A stretch of 11,683 nt of DNA from JBOGZI01 sp050697275 (GCA_050697275.1 JBOGZI010000177.1:1-11683); one strand, 5' to 3'; numbered from the stretch's first letter, positions 1 to 8,329 are shown. A program made the numbers and translations. Notes: generated from the sequence alone by a model not told the origin.

Positions 1-78
1 CCTCCCGCGGGCGCCGCGGCCCCGTCGGCCCGAGGTTTCTGGGCCGGCAACCCCTCCGCGGCCGGCGACTCCGATCGC

Positions 79-114
79 CGTCCCGGATCACCGCGCCGTC
101 CCCGATCACCGCGC
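79..114 (+). repeat. Two tandem 18-bp repeats abutting the GT39-like start codon
   Basis: Bases 79-96 and 97-114 are direct copies of an 18-bp unit (CGTCCCSGATCACCGCGC) differing at one position. A degenerate partial copy is visible at about 66-78. Read in the frame of the downstream glycosyltransferase the repeat encodes VPDHRA twice, directly before the annotated Met. Either this is part of a Pro-rich N-terminal extension of the protein or it is a non-coding repeat in the leader. Confidence 0.7.
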
Positions 115-115
115 G

Positions 116-1609
116 ATGGTGCTCGCGCGGCGCGCCGGGGCCTACGCGGCGACCAGCTGGCGCCAGCGCCGGCCCTGGGTGATCGTGGCCGGCCTGGTCG
201 CCGCCGGCCTCGTGCTGCGATTGCTGCTGATGCGGGGCATCTGGGTGGACGAGGCGATCAGCGTTCACCAGGCCCAGATGTCGTTGCCCGACATGCTGGA
301 CGACCTGCGCGAGACCGACCGGCACCCTCCCCTCCACTACCTGATCCTCTGGGTGGTCGTCAGATTGTTCGGCGTCGGCGAGCTGGCCGTGCGCGCCCCC
401 TCCATCCTCGCCAGCGTCGCGCTCGTTCCCGCCCTCTTCGTCACGGCCCGGGAGCTGTTCGACCGGCGCACCGGCCTGGTGGCCGCCGCGCTCGCCGCCG
501 TCGCCCCGCTTGTCATCTGGTACGGCCAGGAGGCGCGCATGTACGCGCTCTTCATGCTGCTCGCGACCCTGGCGCTGTGGGCGCAGGTGATGGTCCTCCG
601 CGACGGGCGGCGCCGCTATTGGGTCGCCTACGGGGCGATCACGATCGCCCTGCTCTACACGCACTACTTCGCGATCATCCCGATCGCGATCCAGCAGCTG
701 GTCTTCGCGATCGCGGCCTGGAAGCGGGCGCACGCCGGGTTGCCCGTCCGCAACCTGATGATCGGCTGCTGGCTCACCTGGCTGGCGCTGCTGCTCGCCG
801 CCGCGCCGCTGGCCCCCTTCGCGCACGAGCAGTTCGAGCACGACCAGGCGGCCGGCACCGGCTTCGGAGGGGTGCCCGGCGCCGGCGCGCCCACCACCCC
901 GGACGGCAGCAGCGTCTCCGCCTACGCGGTGCTCTCCAACTTCGTCTGGGCGATCTGGGGCTACCACGCGGACAGCACCATGCTGCGCATCGCCGCGCTG
1001 TGGCCGCTCCTGATGCTGCTCTCGCTGGGGCTGCTCGGTCAGCGCCGCTCGGCATCCACCCGGGTGGTGCTGGCGCTGGCACTCGGCCCGGTGATCGCCC
1101 TGCTGCTGATCGGGCTCGAGAAGCGGGACCTGTTCGAGGTGCGCTACTTCATGGGCGCGGTGCCGATGATGCTGCTCCTGCTGGCCCGGGCCGTCGCCGG
1201 CGGGACGCGGCGCCGGACCCCGGCGCTGGTCGCCTCGGCGGTCCTGGTGGCCACCCTCGTGGTCGGCCTCGCCGACCAGCAGCTCAACTCCAGGAACCCG
1301 CGCGCCTACGACTTCAAGGGAGCCCTGACGCCGGTCGCCGAGCGGGTCCGCCCCGGGGACACGGTCGTCTACGCGCCGGAATACCTGCGTGACGTGATCG
1401 GCTACTACGCGCCCGGGGTCGAGGCCGTGGCGCTCGAGGATCAGCCGACGCCCCCGGCGAAGGGTCGCGTCTTCCTGGTTGCGAGCTTCCTCGAGGGCGA
1501 GCAGATCGACCGCAGCGTGGACGAGGCCCGCGCGGCCCTTGAGGAGCGGGGGCGCCTGGTCGACGCCGAGAAGCGTCAGCAGATCCGGATCTGGGAGTAC
1601 TCGTCGTGA
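116..1609 (+). CDS. GT39-like polytopic membrane glycosyltransferase (ArnT/PMT-type GT-C fold)
   Basis: A 497-residue integral membrane protein that probably transfers a sugar from a polyprenyl-phosphate donor to an acceptor on the outer face of the membrane. About ten to twelve hydrophobic segments are visible between residues 21 and 386, followed by a soluble C-terminal domain of about 110 residues. GT-C signatures are present. WVDEA (43-47) in the first external loop carries the acidic pair expected to be catalytic, RHPPLHYL (69-76) matches the conserved HPP(L/F)xY motif, and YGQEARMY (136-143) is typical of GT39-like proteins. Length is normal for the family. The ATG at 116 is the only start codon visible in frame, but no Shine-Dalgarno precedes it and the frame stays open to the window edge, so the true start may lie outside. 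The stop overlaps the next gene's GTG, implying translational coupling with the synthase-hydrolase. Donor and acceptor sugars cannot be read from sequence. Confidence 0.85.
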   Translation: MVLARRAGAYAATSWRQRRPWVIVAGLVAAGLVLRLLLMRGIWVDEAISVHQAQMSLPDMLDDLRETDRHPPLHYLILWVVVRLFGVGELAVRAPSILASVALVPALFVTARELFDRRTGLVAAALAAVAPLVIWYGQEARMYALFMLLATLALWAQVMVLRDGRRRYWVAYGAITIALLYTHYFAIIPIAIQQLVFAIAAWKRAHAGLPVRNLMIGCWLTWLALLLAAAPLAPFAHEQFEHDQAAGTGFGGVPGAGAPTTPDGSSVSAYAVLSNFVWAIWGYHADSTMLRIAALWPLLMLLSLGLLGQRRSASTRVVLALALGPVIALLLIGLEKRDLFEVRYFMGAVPMMLLLLARAVAGGTRRRTPALVASAVLVATLVVGLADQQLNSRNPRAYDFKGALTPVAERVRPGDTVVYAPEYLRDVIGYYAPGVEAVALEDQPTPPAKGRVFLVASFLEGEQIDRSVDEARAALEERGRLVDAEKRQQIRIWEYSS

Positions 1610-4278
1610 GAGGCACCGACTCGCGCCTCGGGCCGATCCACTGGCCGATGCCGGGCCAGTCCTCGGCGAGGGGCCGTGCCGTGCTGATGGCCGCGATCTG
1701 CTCGCTGCTCGCAGCCTGGTACCTGAGCTGGCTGCTCGACGGGGCGAGAGTCGGCAACGCGGTCCTGTTCGGGCTGCTGGTGGGCGCCGAGGCGTTCAAC
1801 CTCACCCAGGCGATCGGGTTCTGGTGGACGTGCTCGCACCAGCGCATGCGGCACGGCAGGGCGCCGGCCGATCCCGACGTGGCGGTCGACGTGATGGTCC
1901 CGGTCTACGACGAGCCGGTCGAGGTCGTCGAGCCAACCGTCGCAGCAGCGGTCCGGCTCCGCGGCAACGACGTCCGGGTCTGGCTGCTCGACGACGGCCG
2001 ACGCGCCGAGATGGCGGCGCTCGCGGAGCGTTACGGCGCCGGGTACATGACCCGCTCGGGCAACGAGGGGGCGAAGGCCGGCAACCTCAACAACGCCCTT
2101 GGCAGGACCTCCGCGCCCTACGTGGCGGTCCTCGACTGCGACCACGTGCCGCGGCCCGAGTTCCTGGAGCGCACCCTGGGGCACCTCGAGACCTCCGGGG
2201 TCGCCTTCGTGCAGACTCCGCAGTACTACTCGAACGCGGGCGCCAGCCCGGTCGCCGCCGCGGCCGCCGCCCAGCAGAACCTGTTCTTCGGACCGATCGC
2301 TCGCGGCAAGGACGGGCTCGACGCAATCTTCTGCTGCGGGACGAACGTCGCCTTCCGCCGGGAGGCCCTGGAGGAGGTCGGCGGCTTCTCGGAGGAGTCG
2401 ATCACCGAGGACTTCGAGCTCTCGGTTCGTCTCCACGAGCGCGGCTGGAAGTCCGTGTACGTCTCGGAGGTCCTCGCCTGCGGGCTCGGCCCCGAGGACA
2501 TGGCCTCCTACGTCTCCCAGCAACAGCGCTGGGCGCGCGGCTGTCTCGGGGCGATCCCGGCGGTGCTCCGCTCCAGGATCCCCTGGCGGCTCCGCCTCCA
2601 GTACCTGCTCTCGGCGACCTACTTCCTCTCGGGACTGACCCTGCTGATCTACATGTCGCTGCCGGTGGTCAGGATCGCCGCCGGCATCCAGCCGCTGGCC
2701 GCGGCGAGCGCCGATCAGTTCCTGCTCCACTTCGCGCCGTACTACTGCGGCGCCCTGGCGACGGTGGCGATGGCCGGTTACGGCACCTACACGTTCAACG
2801 CCTTCGCCCTGGCCGCCGGGTCCTTCTGGATCCACGTGCAGGCGGCGTTCAACAGCCTGCTTCGCCGCCCGGCCAGGTTCGTCGTCACCCCGAAGCACGG
2901 CACCGTCTCGCGGCAGCCCCGCGCCGTCGCCCCCGCCCTGCTCGCGATCGCCGTGCTGATCGGAGCCGCGGCCTACGGGCTCTCCCGCAGCCACGGGGCA
3001 GCGACGCTCAACAACGTCGCCTTCGCCTCCCTGCACGCCGCCGTCCTGCTCTCCGCGGTGATCCCGGCCCTGCGGCTGCGGCCCTCGGCCCCCCTGCTCC
3101 CCGATCCGCCTCCGCAGCGACCGTCGGCGGAGCCGCGGCGAGGAGCCCGCTGGCCCCGGCCGGTGGTGGCGGTGGCGCTGGCGGGCGCGGTCGTCCTGCC
3201 GGTGGCGCTCGGCGTGGTCGGCTCCCGCGGGCTGGCGGACCGGCCGAACCTCTCCGAGAAGGCCCGGGAGGCCTCCGAGTCGTTCGTCGACGAATACGTG
3301 GCCGAGAGCGGGCGCGTGGTGCGCCACGACCAGGGCGGCGACACCGTCAGCGAGGGGCAGGCCTACGCGATGCTGCTCGCGGTGGCGCTCGACGATCAGG
3401 CCCTGTTCGACCGGGTCTGGAGCTGGACCCGGGAGAACCTGCAGCGCAGCGACGGGCTGCTCGCCTATCGCTGGGCGAACGGGCGCCCCGCGTCGAGCGA
3501 ACCGGCCACCGACGCCGACCTCGACGCGGCGCGCGCCCTGGTCCTGGCCGCCGAGCGCTTCGGCTCGAGCGAGTACGCCGGGCAGGGGATCGCGATCGGC
3601 CGCGCGGTGCTCGGCCAGGAGACCGCCACGGTGAACGGCCTCCCGGTGCTGGCCGCGGGCCCCTGGGCGAGCGGGTCGGTGCCCACTGTCAACCCGAGCT
3701 ATTTCTCCCCGCGCGCCTACGCCGACCTCGCGGCCGCCGACGGCGATCGGCGCTGGGACTCGCTCGCCGCGAGCAGCCGCGCGATCGCGGCCTCCCTGAC
3801 CGGCGGCGACACGGCGCTCCCTCCGGACTGGGCTCGGGTCAGCTCGCTGACGGCCGACGGCGGCGGGGCGATCTCCGCCGAGGCCGAGCCGGTCGCCAGC
3901 CCCGGCGACGGGAGCGGTTCGCCCGCCGGAGGAACGCCGGTATCCGGCCTGGACGCGGTGCGGCTGGCGATCCGCTCAGCCGAGAGCTGCGTCGCCGCCG
4001 ACCGCGAGATCGCCGCGCGGCTCTGGCCCACGTACCGCAGACAGCCGGGCCGCCTCACCTATGAGCTCGACGGCTCCGCGCAGGGGCAGGGGAAACACGC
4101 GAGCAGCCTGGTCGCCGCGGCGGCGGCCGCGAAGGCGGCGGGGGACGGCGCCGCCGACGGGCTGCTCGACGAGGCGCAGGAGGCAGACGAGGCCCAGCCC
4201 ACCTACTACGGGGCGGCGTGGGTGGCGCTGGGCCGCGTCATGCTCACCTCCTCGGCGTTCGGCACCTGCGCCTCGTAG
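1606..4278 (+). CDS. BcsA-like GT2 beta-glucan synthase fused to a GH8 endoglucanase
   Basis: An 890-residue fusion. Two N-terminal membrane helices (about 25-44 and 52-74) precede a cytosolic GT2 domain (about 92-320) with the processive-synthase motifs: DDG (129-131), DCD (178-180), TED (267-269) and QQQRW (305-309). Membrane helices follow at about 331-356 and 372-392, then an amphipathic stretch ending in FVVTPK (425-430), matching the FxVTxK gating loop of cellulose synthase BcsA. Two more helices (about 442-459 and 468-489), a Pro/Arg-rich linker and a last helix (519-538) lead to a GH8 domain (about 545-890). That domain shows VSEGQAY (general acid E583), TDADLD (635-640), NPSYFSP (696-702) and GLDAVR (D783, aligning with the base region of BcsZ). 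Helix count and the Arg-rich linker place GH8 outside the cell. There is no PilZ domain. Start is the GTG overlapping the previous stop (GTGA). Likely makes and trims a cellulose-like glucan; the product is inferred. Confidence 0.9.
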   Translation: MRGTDSRLGPIHWPMPGQSSARGRAVLMAAICSLLAAWYLSWLLDGARVGNAVLFGLLVGAEAFNLTQAIGFWWTCSHQRMRHGRAPADPDVAVDVMVPVYDEPVEVVEPTVAAAVRLRGNDVRVWLLDDGRRAEMAALAERYGAGYMTRSGNEGAKAGNLNNALGRTSAPYVAVLDCDHVPRPEFLERTLGHLETSGVAFVQTPQYYSNAGASPVAAAAAAQQNLFFGPIARGKDGLDAIFCCGTNVAFRREALEEVGGFSEESITEDFELSVRLHERGWKSVYVSEVLACGLGPEDMASYVSQQQRWARGCLGAIPAVLRSRIPWRLRLQYLLSATYFLSGLTLLIYMSLPVVRIAAGIQPLAAASADQFLLHFAPYYCGALATVAMAGYGTYTFNAFALAAGSFWIHVQAAFNSLLRRPARFVVTPKHGTVSRQPRAVAPALLAIAVLIGAAAYGLSRSHGAATLNNVAFASLHAAVLLSAVIPALRLRPSAPLLPDPPPQRPSAEPRRGARWPRPVVAVALAGAVVLPVALGVVGSRGLADRPNLSEKAREASESFVDEYVAESGRVVRHDQGGDTVSEGQAYAMLLAVALDDQALFDRVWSWTRENLQRSDGLLAYRWANGRPASSEPATDADLDAARALVLAAERFGSSEYAGQGIAIGRAVLGQETATVNGLPVLAAGPWASGSVPTVNPSYFSPRAYADLAAADGDRRWDSLAASSRAIAASLTGGDTALPPDWARVSSLTADGGGAISAEAEPVASPGDGSGSPAGGTPVSGLDAVRLAIRSAESCVAADREIAARLWPTYRRQPGRLTYELDGSAQGQGKHASSLVAAAAAAKAAGDGAADGLLDEAQEADEAQPTYYGAAWVALGRVMLTSSAFGTCAS

Positions 4279-4337
4279 CTGGTTCTGCTCCTCGCGCATT
4301 GCGGGAGCCCCTGGAGCCAGCGGAGTGGCATCTGCAT

Positions 4338-4367
4338 TTGGCGCCATCGGCGGCAGTTCGCTAGAAC
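4338..4367 (+). promoter_or_regulatory. Candidate promoter of the VOC gene
   Basis: TTGGCG (4338-4343) and TAGAAC (4362-4367) are separated by 18 bp and resemble -35 and -10 boxes. The -10 box ends 7 nt before the GTG start at 4375, so the transcript would begin at or next to the start codon (leaderless). A short inverted repeat, TTCGC/GCGAA (4357-4361 and 4368-4372), brackets the -10 box and could be a regulator site. Pattern matching only. Confidence 0.35.
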
Positions 4368-4374
4368 GCGAAGC

Positions 4375-4722
4375 GTGACAATCAACAGAGCAGTGCCAAA
4401 CATCAAGTCGGATCGGCCTGCCGAGACCCGGGACTTCCTCGTGGACCTGCTGGGCTTCAAGGTGGCGATGGACATGGGCTGGGTGGTCACCCTGGCCTCG
4501 CCCACCAACCCCTCGGCCCAGGTGACCATCATCGGCAACGACGACCCGGCGGCGCCGGGAATATCGGTCGAGGTGGCTGACGTGGATGCCGTTCACGCCA
4601 AGGCCGTGGAGCAGGGCCTCGAGATCGCGTACCCCCTCCGCGACGAGGAGTGGGGAGTTCGACGCTTCATGCTCCGCGAGCCGAGCGGCATGACCGTCAA
4701 CGTCTTGTCGCATCGGTCCTAG
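4375..4722 (+). CDS. VOC-superfamily (glyoxalase/bleomycin-resistance fold) protein
   Basis: A 115-residue protein of the usual size for a single-chain vicinal oxygen chelate fold, in which two beta-alpha-beta-beta-beta halves assemble. The first half runs from VPNIKS (7-12) through the helix ending LLGF (25-28) to VTLASP and VTII. The second runs from ISVEVADVDAVHAKA (63-77) to the family signature EWGVRRFMLREPSG (92-105) and VNVLSH. The positions that usually hold metal-ligating His/Glu are not obviously occupied: the final beta strand has VNV where metal enzymes have an ExL-type Glu. Glyoxalase I or dioxygenase activity is therefore unlikely, and a binding role or a metal-free member is more plausible. 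The start is GTG with no Shine-Dalgarno. The gene points toward the HxlR-type regulator's 3' end, and a functional link is possible but not shown. Confidence 0.82.
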   Translation: MTINRAVPNIKSDRPAETRDFLVDLLGFKVAMDMGWVVTLASPTNPSAQVTIIGNDDPAAPGISVEVADVDAVHAKAVEQGLEIAYPLRDEEWGVRRFMLREPSGMTVNVLSHRS

Positions 4723-4755
4723 CTGGGGCTCAAAGCCAGGTGGACAGGCGCCGGT

Positions 4756-4772
4756 CCCCGCTCGCTGCGGGG
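4756..4772 (+). terminator. Terminator-like hairpin after the VOC gene
   Basis: CCCCGC (4756-4761), a 5-nt loop and GCGGGG (4767-4772) form a perfect 6-bp stem. GG/CC flanks can extend it with one bulged T. It is followed by the pyrimidine-rich run TCTCCTCTT. It lies 34 nt past the VOC stop and before the convergent regulator gene. No pure T tract is present. Confidence 0.45.
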
Positions 4773-4816
4773 CCTCTCCTCTTACCTCTGTTGCGCGCCT
4801 ACACCTGTCTAGGCGG

Positions 4817-5551
4817 TCATTCGGCGATCCGCACGCCGCTCGGGGCGGGAATGTGGGATGCCGCGCGGCGTCGCTGCTCGGCCGAGCGGCTGGCGGGTCC
4901 GAACGCGCTCCAGGTGAACCACCCCCCGAACGCCCGCTGGAGCTGTCGCGGGCCGCTCAGCACGAGCTTCCCCGCCCGAACTGCTCCACCCAGCTCCGCT
5001 CGCCCCAGATACACGCGGTAGAGCGTCCGGGTGTCGACTCTGACCTCGAGGTCGACGTCGAAGCCCGGATGCTGGAGGCAGACCGAGACCTCGGCGGGCT
5101 CGAGCACCATCCAGTAGCGCTTGGTCGGGTTGCGGAAGTTGAACTGGATAACGGTGCGGTCCGCCGGAAGCTCGTCGCGATCGACGTGGCGGGCCATCCA
5201 GACGATCAGGAGGTCGGGATCGAGCTCCTCGGGGTGGGGATCGGTGAACGACCAGGTAACCCCCCACTCGCCAAGCGCCTGAACGACCCCCTCCAGATCG
5301 TGGCCGGCGGGGGTCAGCCGGTACCCCAGCGTCCTCCCCTTGGGGCCCGTCCGCCGCTCCACGATCTCGGCCCGCTCCAGCGATCTCAGGCGGACGGTGA
5401 GCACCGAGCGCGAGATGCCCGGCAGGCCGCGTTGCAGCTCGTTGAAGCCGCTTGCCCCACCCAGCAGCTCGCGCACGATCAAAAGCGTCCAGCGATCGCC
5501 AAGGATCTCGCTCGCCTTGGCGATCGGGCAGTACTGCGCATAGCTGCGCAT
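4817..5551 (-). CDS. HxlR-family winged-helix regulator with C-terminal SCP2-like domain
   Basis: A 244-residue protein. Residues 1-100 form an HxlR-type DNA-binding domain: YCPIAKA with Cys8, the LGDRWTLLIVRELL helix (17-30), FNELQRGLPGISRSVLTVRL (36-55, recognition helix) and the wing at GYRLTPAG (76-83). Classical HxlR proteins are about 100-120 residues. The extra C-terminal 120 residues show beta-rich segments followed by GKLVLSGPRQLQRAFGGWF (194-212), resembling the lipid-binding sterol carrier protein 2 fold and suggesting that a hydrophobic ligand could control DNA binding. Cys8 is at the position used for thiol redox sensing in some HxlR proteins. It is transcribed divergently from the FAD oxidase gene, which it probably controls together with itself through the palindrome at 5584-5600. 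The ATG at 5551 is the natural start, giving the family N-terminus. Family call is firm, ligand inferred. Confidence 0.88.
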   Translation of the reverse strand: MRSYAQYCPIAKASEILGDRWTLLIVRELLGGASGFNELQRGLPGISRSVLTVRLRSLERAEIVERRTGPKGRTLGYRLTPAGHDLEGVVQALGEWGVTWSFTDPHPEELDPDLLIVWMARHVDRDELPADRTVIQFNFRNPTKRYWMVLEPAEVSVCLQHPGFDVDLEVRVDTRTLYRVYLGRAELGGAVRAGKLVLSGPRQLQRAFGGWFTWSAFGPASRSAEQRRRAASHIPAPSGVRIAE

Positions 5552-5560
5552 CTTGAGTGA

Positions 5561-5566
5561 ATCCTA
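5561..5566 (-). promoter_or_regulatory. Candidate -10 box of the HxlR-type regulator gene
   Basis: TAGGAT on the minus strand fits TANNNT and lies 9 nt before the regulator ATG, so the mRNA leader would be only a few bases. A -35 element would fall in the left part of the 5584-5600 palindrome, as expected for autoregulation. The same bases contain AGGA, a possible weak ribosome-binding site, so the reading is ambiguous. Confidence 0.35.
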
Positions 5567-5583
5567 GACCCCAATCCAGCGCA

Positions 5584-5600
5584 GGTTCGAAACTCGAACC
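5584..5600. promoter_or_regulatory. Perfect inverted repeat, candidate operator between regulator and oxidase
   Basis: GGTTCGA (5584-5590) and TCGAACC (5594-5600) are exact reverse complements around AAC. The site sits 33 bp from the regulator start and 56 bp from the oxidase start, in the only intergenic space the two genes share. HxlR proteins bind as dimers to short palindromes in divergent promoters, so this is the best operator candidate. An overlapping AACCGGTT palindrome (5597-5604) adds to the symmetry. Confidence 0.55.
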
Positions 5601-5643
5601 GGTTGGTCCGGATCTCGGTCTAGCCCTGCGGCGGTCTCGCGTC

Positions 5644-5649
5644 TAGCGT
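5644..5649 (+). promoter_or_regulatory. Candidate -10 box of the FAD oxidase gene
   Basis: TAGCGT fits TANNNT and ends 6 nt before the ATG at 5656, consistent with a leaderless transcript. The segment GTCTAGC containing it is repeated at 5618-5624. No convincing -35 box is visible at 17-18 bp upstream. Confidence 0.3.
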
Positions 5650-5655
5650 GGCGGC

Positions 5656-7062
5656 ATGGCTGCAAGGCTGGCGACACGCGAGGCAACGACCACCGACCTC
5701 GAGGCCCTGCGGGACTCCGTCAACGGCCCCGTGATCGGTCCCGGCGACCTGGGCTACGACGAGGCGCGCTCGATCTGGAACGGCGCGATCGACCGCCGCC
5801 CGGCCTGCATCGCGCGCTGCACCGGCGTCGCCGATATCGTCGCCGCGGTCCGCTTCGCCCGCGAGCGCGATCTCGAGGTGTCCGTCCGATCCGGAGGACA
5901 CGGCGTGGGCGGCCAAGCCCTATGCGACGGCGGCCTCGTGATCGACCTCTCGCCGATGAAAGGGATCAGGGTCGATCCGGCCCGACGCACGGCGCGGGCC
6001 GAGGCCGGCGTGCTCTGGGGCGAGCTCGACCGCGAGACGCAGCTCTTCGGCCTGGCGACCGTCGGCGGAATCGTCACCCATACCGGGATCGCGGGGCTGA
6101 CGCTGGGCGGAGGGATCGGCTGGCTGATGCGCAAGCACGGCGCCACCGTCGACAATCTGCTCTCCGCCGACGTCGTGACGGCCGAGGGCGAGCTCTTGAG
6201 TGCAAGCGAGCAGGAGAACCCTGATCTCTTCTGGGCTATCCGCGGCGGCGGCGGCAACTTCGGGATCGTCACCTCATTCGAGTACCGCCTCCATCCCGTC
6301 GGCCCGATCGTGTTGGCGGGCCCGATCTTCCATCCGCTCGCTGACGCGCCCGAGGTGCTGCGCTTCTATCGCGAGTTCATCGCCGACGCGCCCGATGAGC
6401 TCACCACGATCTTCGCCCTGCGCATGGCGCCACCGCTTCCGTTCCTGCCCGAGGAGGTGCACGGGAAGCCGATCGTGATGGTCGGGTCCTGCTACGCCGG
6501 AGCGCCCGAGGAGGGCGCCGAGGTAGTGCGACCGCTCAAGGAGTTCGGCACCCCGATCGTCGATCTGCTCGAGCCGACGCCATATGTGGCGCTGCAGTCG
6601 ATGTTCGACCCTGGGGCGCCGCACGGCTGGCACTACTACTGGAAGTCAGTTGAGCTGCCGCCCCTCACCGATGGCGCGATCGAGACGCTCGTCGCGCAGG
6701 CCTCGAAGATCACCTCACCGCAGTCGTACTGCATCGTCTTTCAGCTCGGCGGCGCCCTCGGTCGCGTGGATGAGGGCGATACCGCGTTCAGCCAGCGCAG
6801 CGCCGCCCACAACGTGGGCATCGACGCGGCCTGGACCGAGGACGACCCCGAGGGGGACCGGCACATCGCCTGGGTACGGGACTTCTACGACGCGATGCAG
6901 CCGCATGCGGGCGGCCACGTGTACGTGAACTTCCTCGGCGACGAGGGGGGCGAGCGGGTCCGCCAGGCCTACGGCGCCCGGAACTACGACCGGCTGGTCG
7001 AGCTGAAGCGAAACTACGACCCGACGAACTTCTTCCGGTTCAACCAGAACATCGTGCCGTAG
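5656..7062 (+). CDS. FAD-linked oxidase of the berberine bridge enzyme (BBE-like) family
   Basis: A 468-residue flavoprotein expected to oxidise an alcohol, amine or other small organic substrate using covalently bound FAD and O2. The N-terminal FAD-binding domain (about 50-215) shows VSVRSGGHGVGG (75-86), whose His82 is the usual site of the 8-alpha-histidyl FAD bond. LTLGGGIGWLMRKHG (148-162) and IRGGGGNFGIVTSFEYRLHP (195-214) follow. The substrate domain (about 216-420) precedes a C-terminal BBE module with YVNFLGDE (423-430) and the ending YDRLVELKRNYDPTNFFRFN (444-463). The Cys that gives a second FAD bond in bicovalent members is not evident (ATVGGIVTHTG at 134-144), so mono-covalent attachment is predicted. 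No secretion signal is seen, so it should be cytoplasmic. It is divergent from the HxlR-type regulator, and its stop is 3 bp from that of the convergent acyl-CoA dehydrogenase. The substrate is unknown; 6-hydroxynicotine-oxidase-like or antibiotic-tailoring roles are both possible. Confidence 0.9.
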   Translation: MAARLATREATTTDLEALRDSVNGPVIGPGDLGYDEARSIWNGAIDRRPACIARCTGVADIVAAVRFARERDLEVSVRSGGHGVGGQALCDGGLVIDLSPMKGIRVDPARRTARAEAGVLWGELDRETQLFGLATVGGIVTHTGIAGLTLGGGIGWLMRKHGATVDNLLSADVVTAEGELLSASEQENPDLFWAIRGGGGNFGIVTSFEYRLHPVGPIVLAGPIFHPLADAPEVLRFYREFIADAPDELTTIFALRMAPPLPFLPEEVHGKPIVMVGSCYAGAPEEGAEVVRPLKEFGTPIVDLLEPTPYVALQSMFDPGAPHGWHYYWKSVELPPLTDGAIETLVAQASKITSPQSYCIVFQLGGALGRVDEGDTAFSQRSAAHNVGIDAAWTEDDPEGDRHIAWVRDFYDAMQPHAGGHVYVNFLGDEGGERVRQAYGARNYDRLVELKRNYDPTNFFRFNQNIVP

Positions 7063-7065
7063 CGG

Positions 7066-8313
<1,248 letters not shown>

Positions 8314-8323
8314 GGTGAATGGG

Positions 8324-8329
8324 CTCCTT
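8324..8329 (-). promoter_or_regulatory. Shine-Dalgarno of the acyl-CoA dehydrogenase gene
   Basis: AAGGAG on the minus strand lies 10 nt before the GTG start at 8313. It supports that start and is the clearest ribosome-binding site in the window, in contrast with most other genes here. Confidence 0.65.

Noticed and set aside
1576..3327. 583-residue minus-strand open frame antisense to the glucan synthase
   Set aside because: It has no recognisable domain, is rich in Arg/Gly/Asp as expected from the complement of GC-rich codons, and lies opposite a gene with clear motifs.
1479..4064. 861-residue plus-strand frame overlapping the GT39-like gene and the synthase
   Set aside because: Composition is a low-complexity Arg/Ala/Pro/Gly mixture without motifs. 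It is an out-of-frame shadow of the synthase-hydrolase.
4375..4722. Glyoxalase I or fosfomycin/bleomycin resistance function for the VOC protein
   Set aside because: The usual metal-binding His/Glu positions are not occupied and there is no resistance-gene context. Only the fold family is supported.
5584..5600. tRNA T-arm-like string GGTTCGA suggesting a tRNA or attachment site
   Set aside because: No acceptor, D or anticodon stems surround it, and its exact symmetry fits an operator better. No integrase is nearby.
5656..7062. Bicovalent (His plus Cys) FAD attachment in the oxidase
   Set aside because: His82 is present, but the segment that should hold the Cys reads ATVGGIVTHTG with no Cys.
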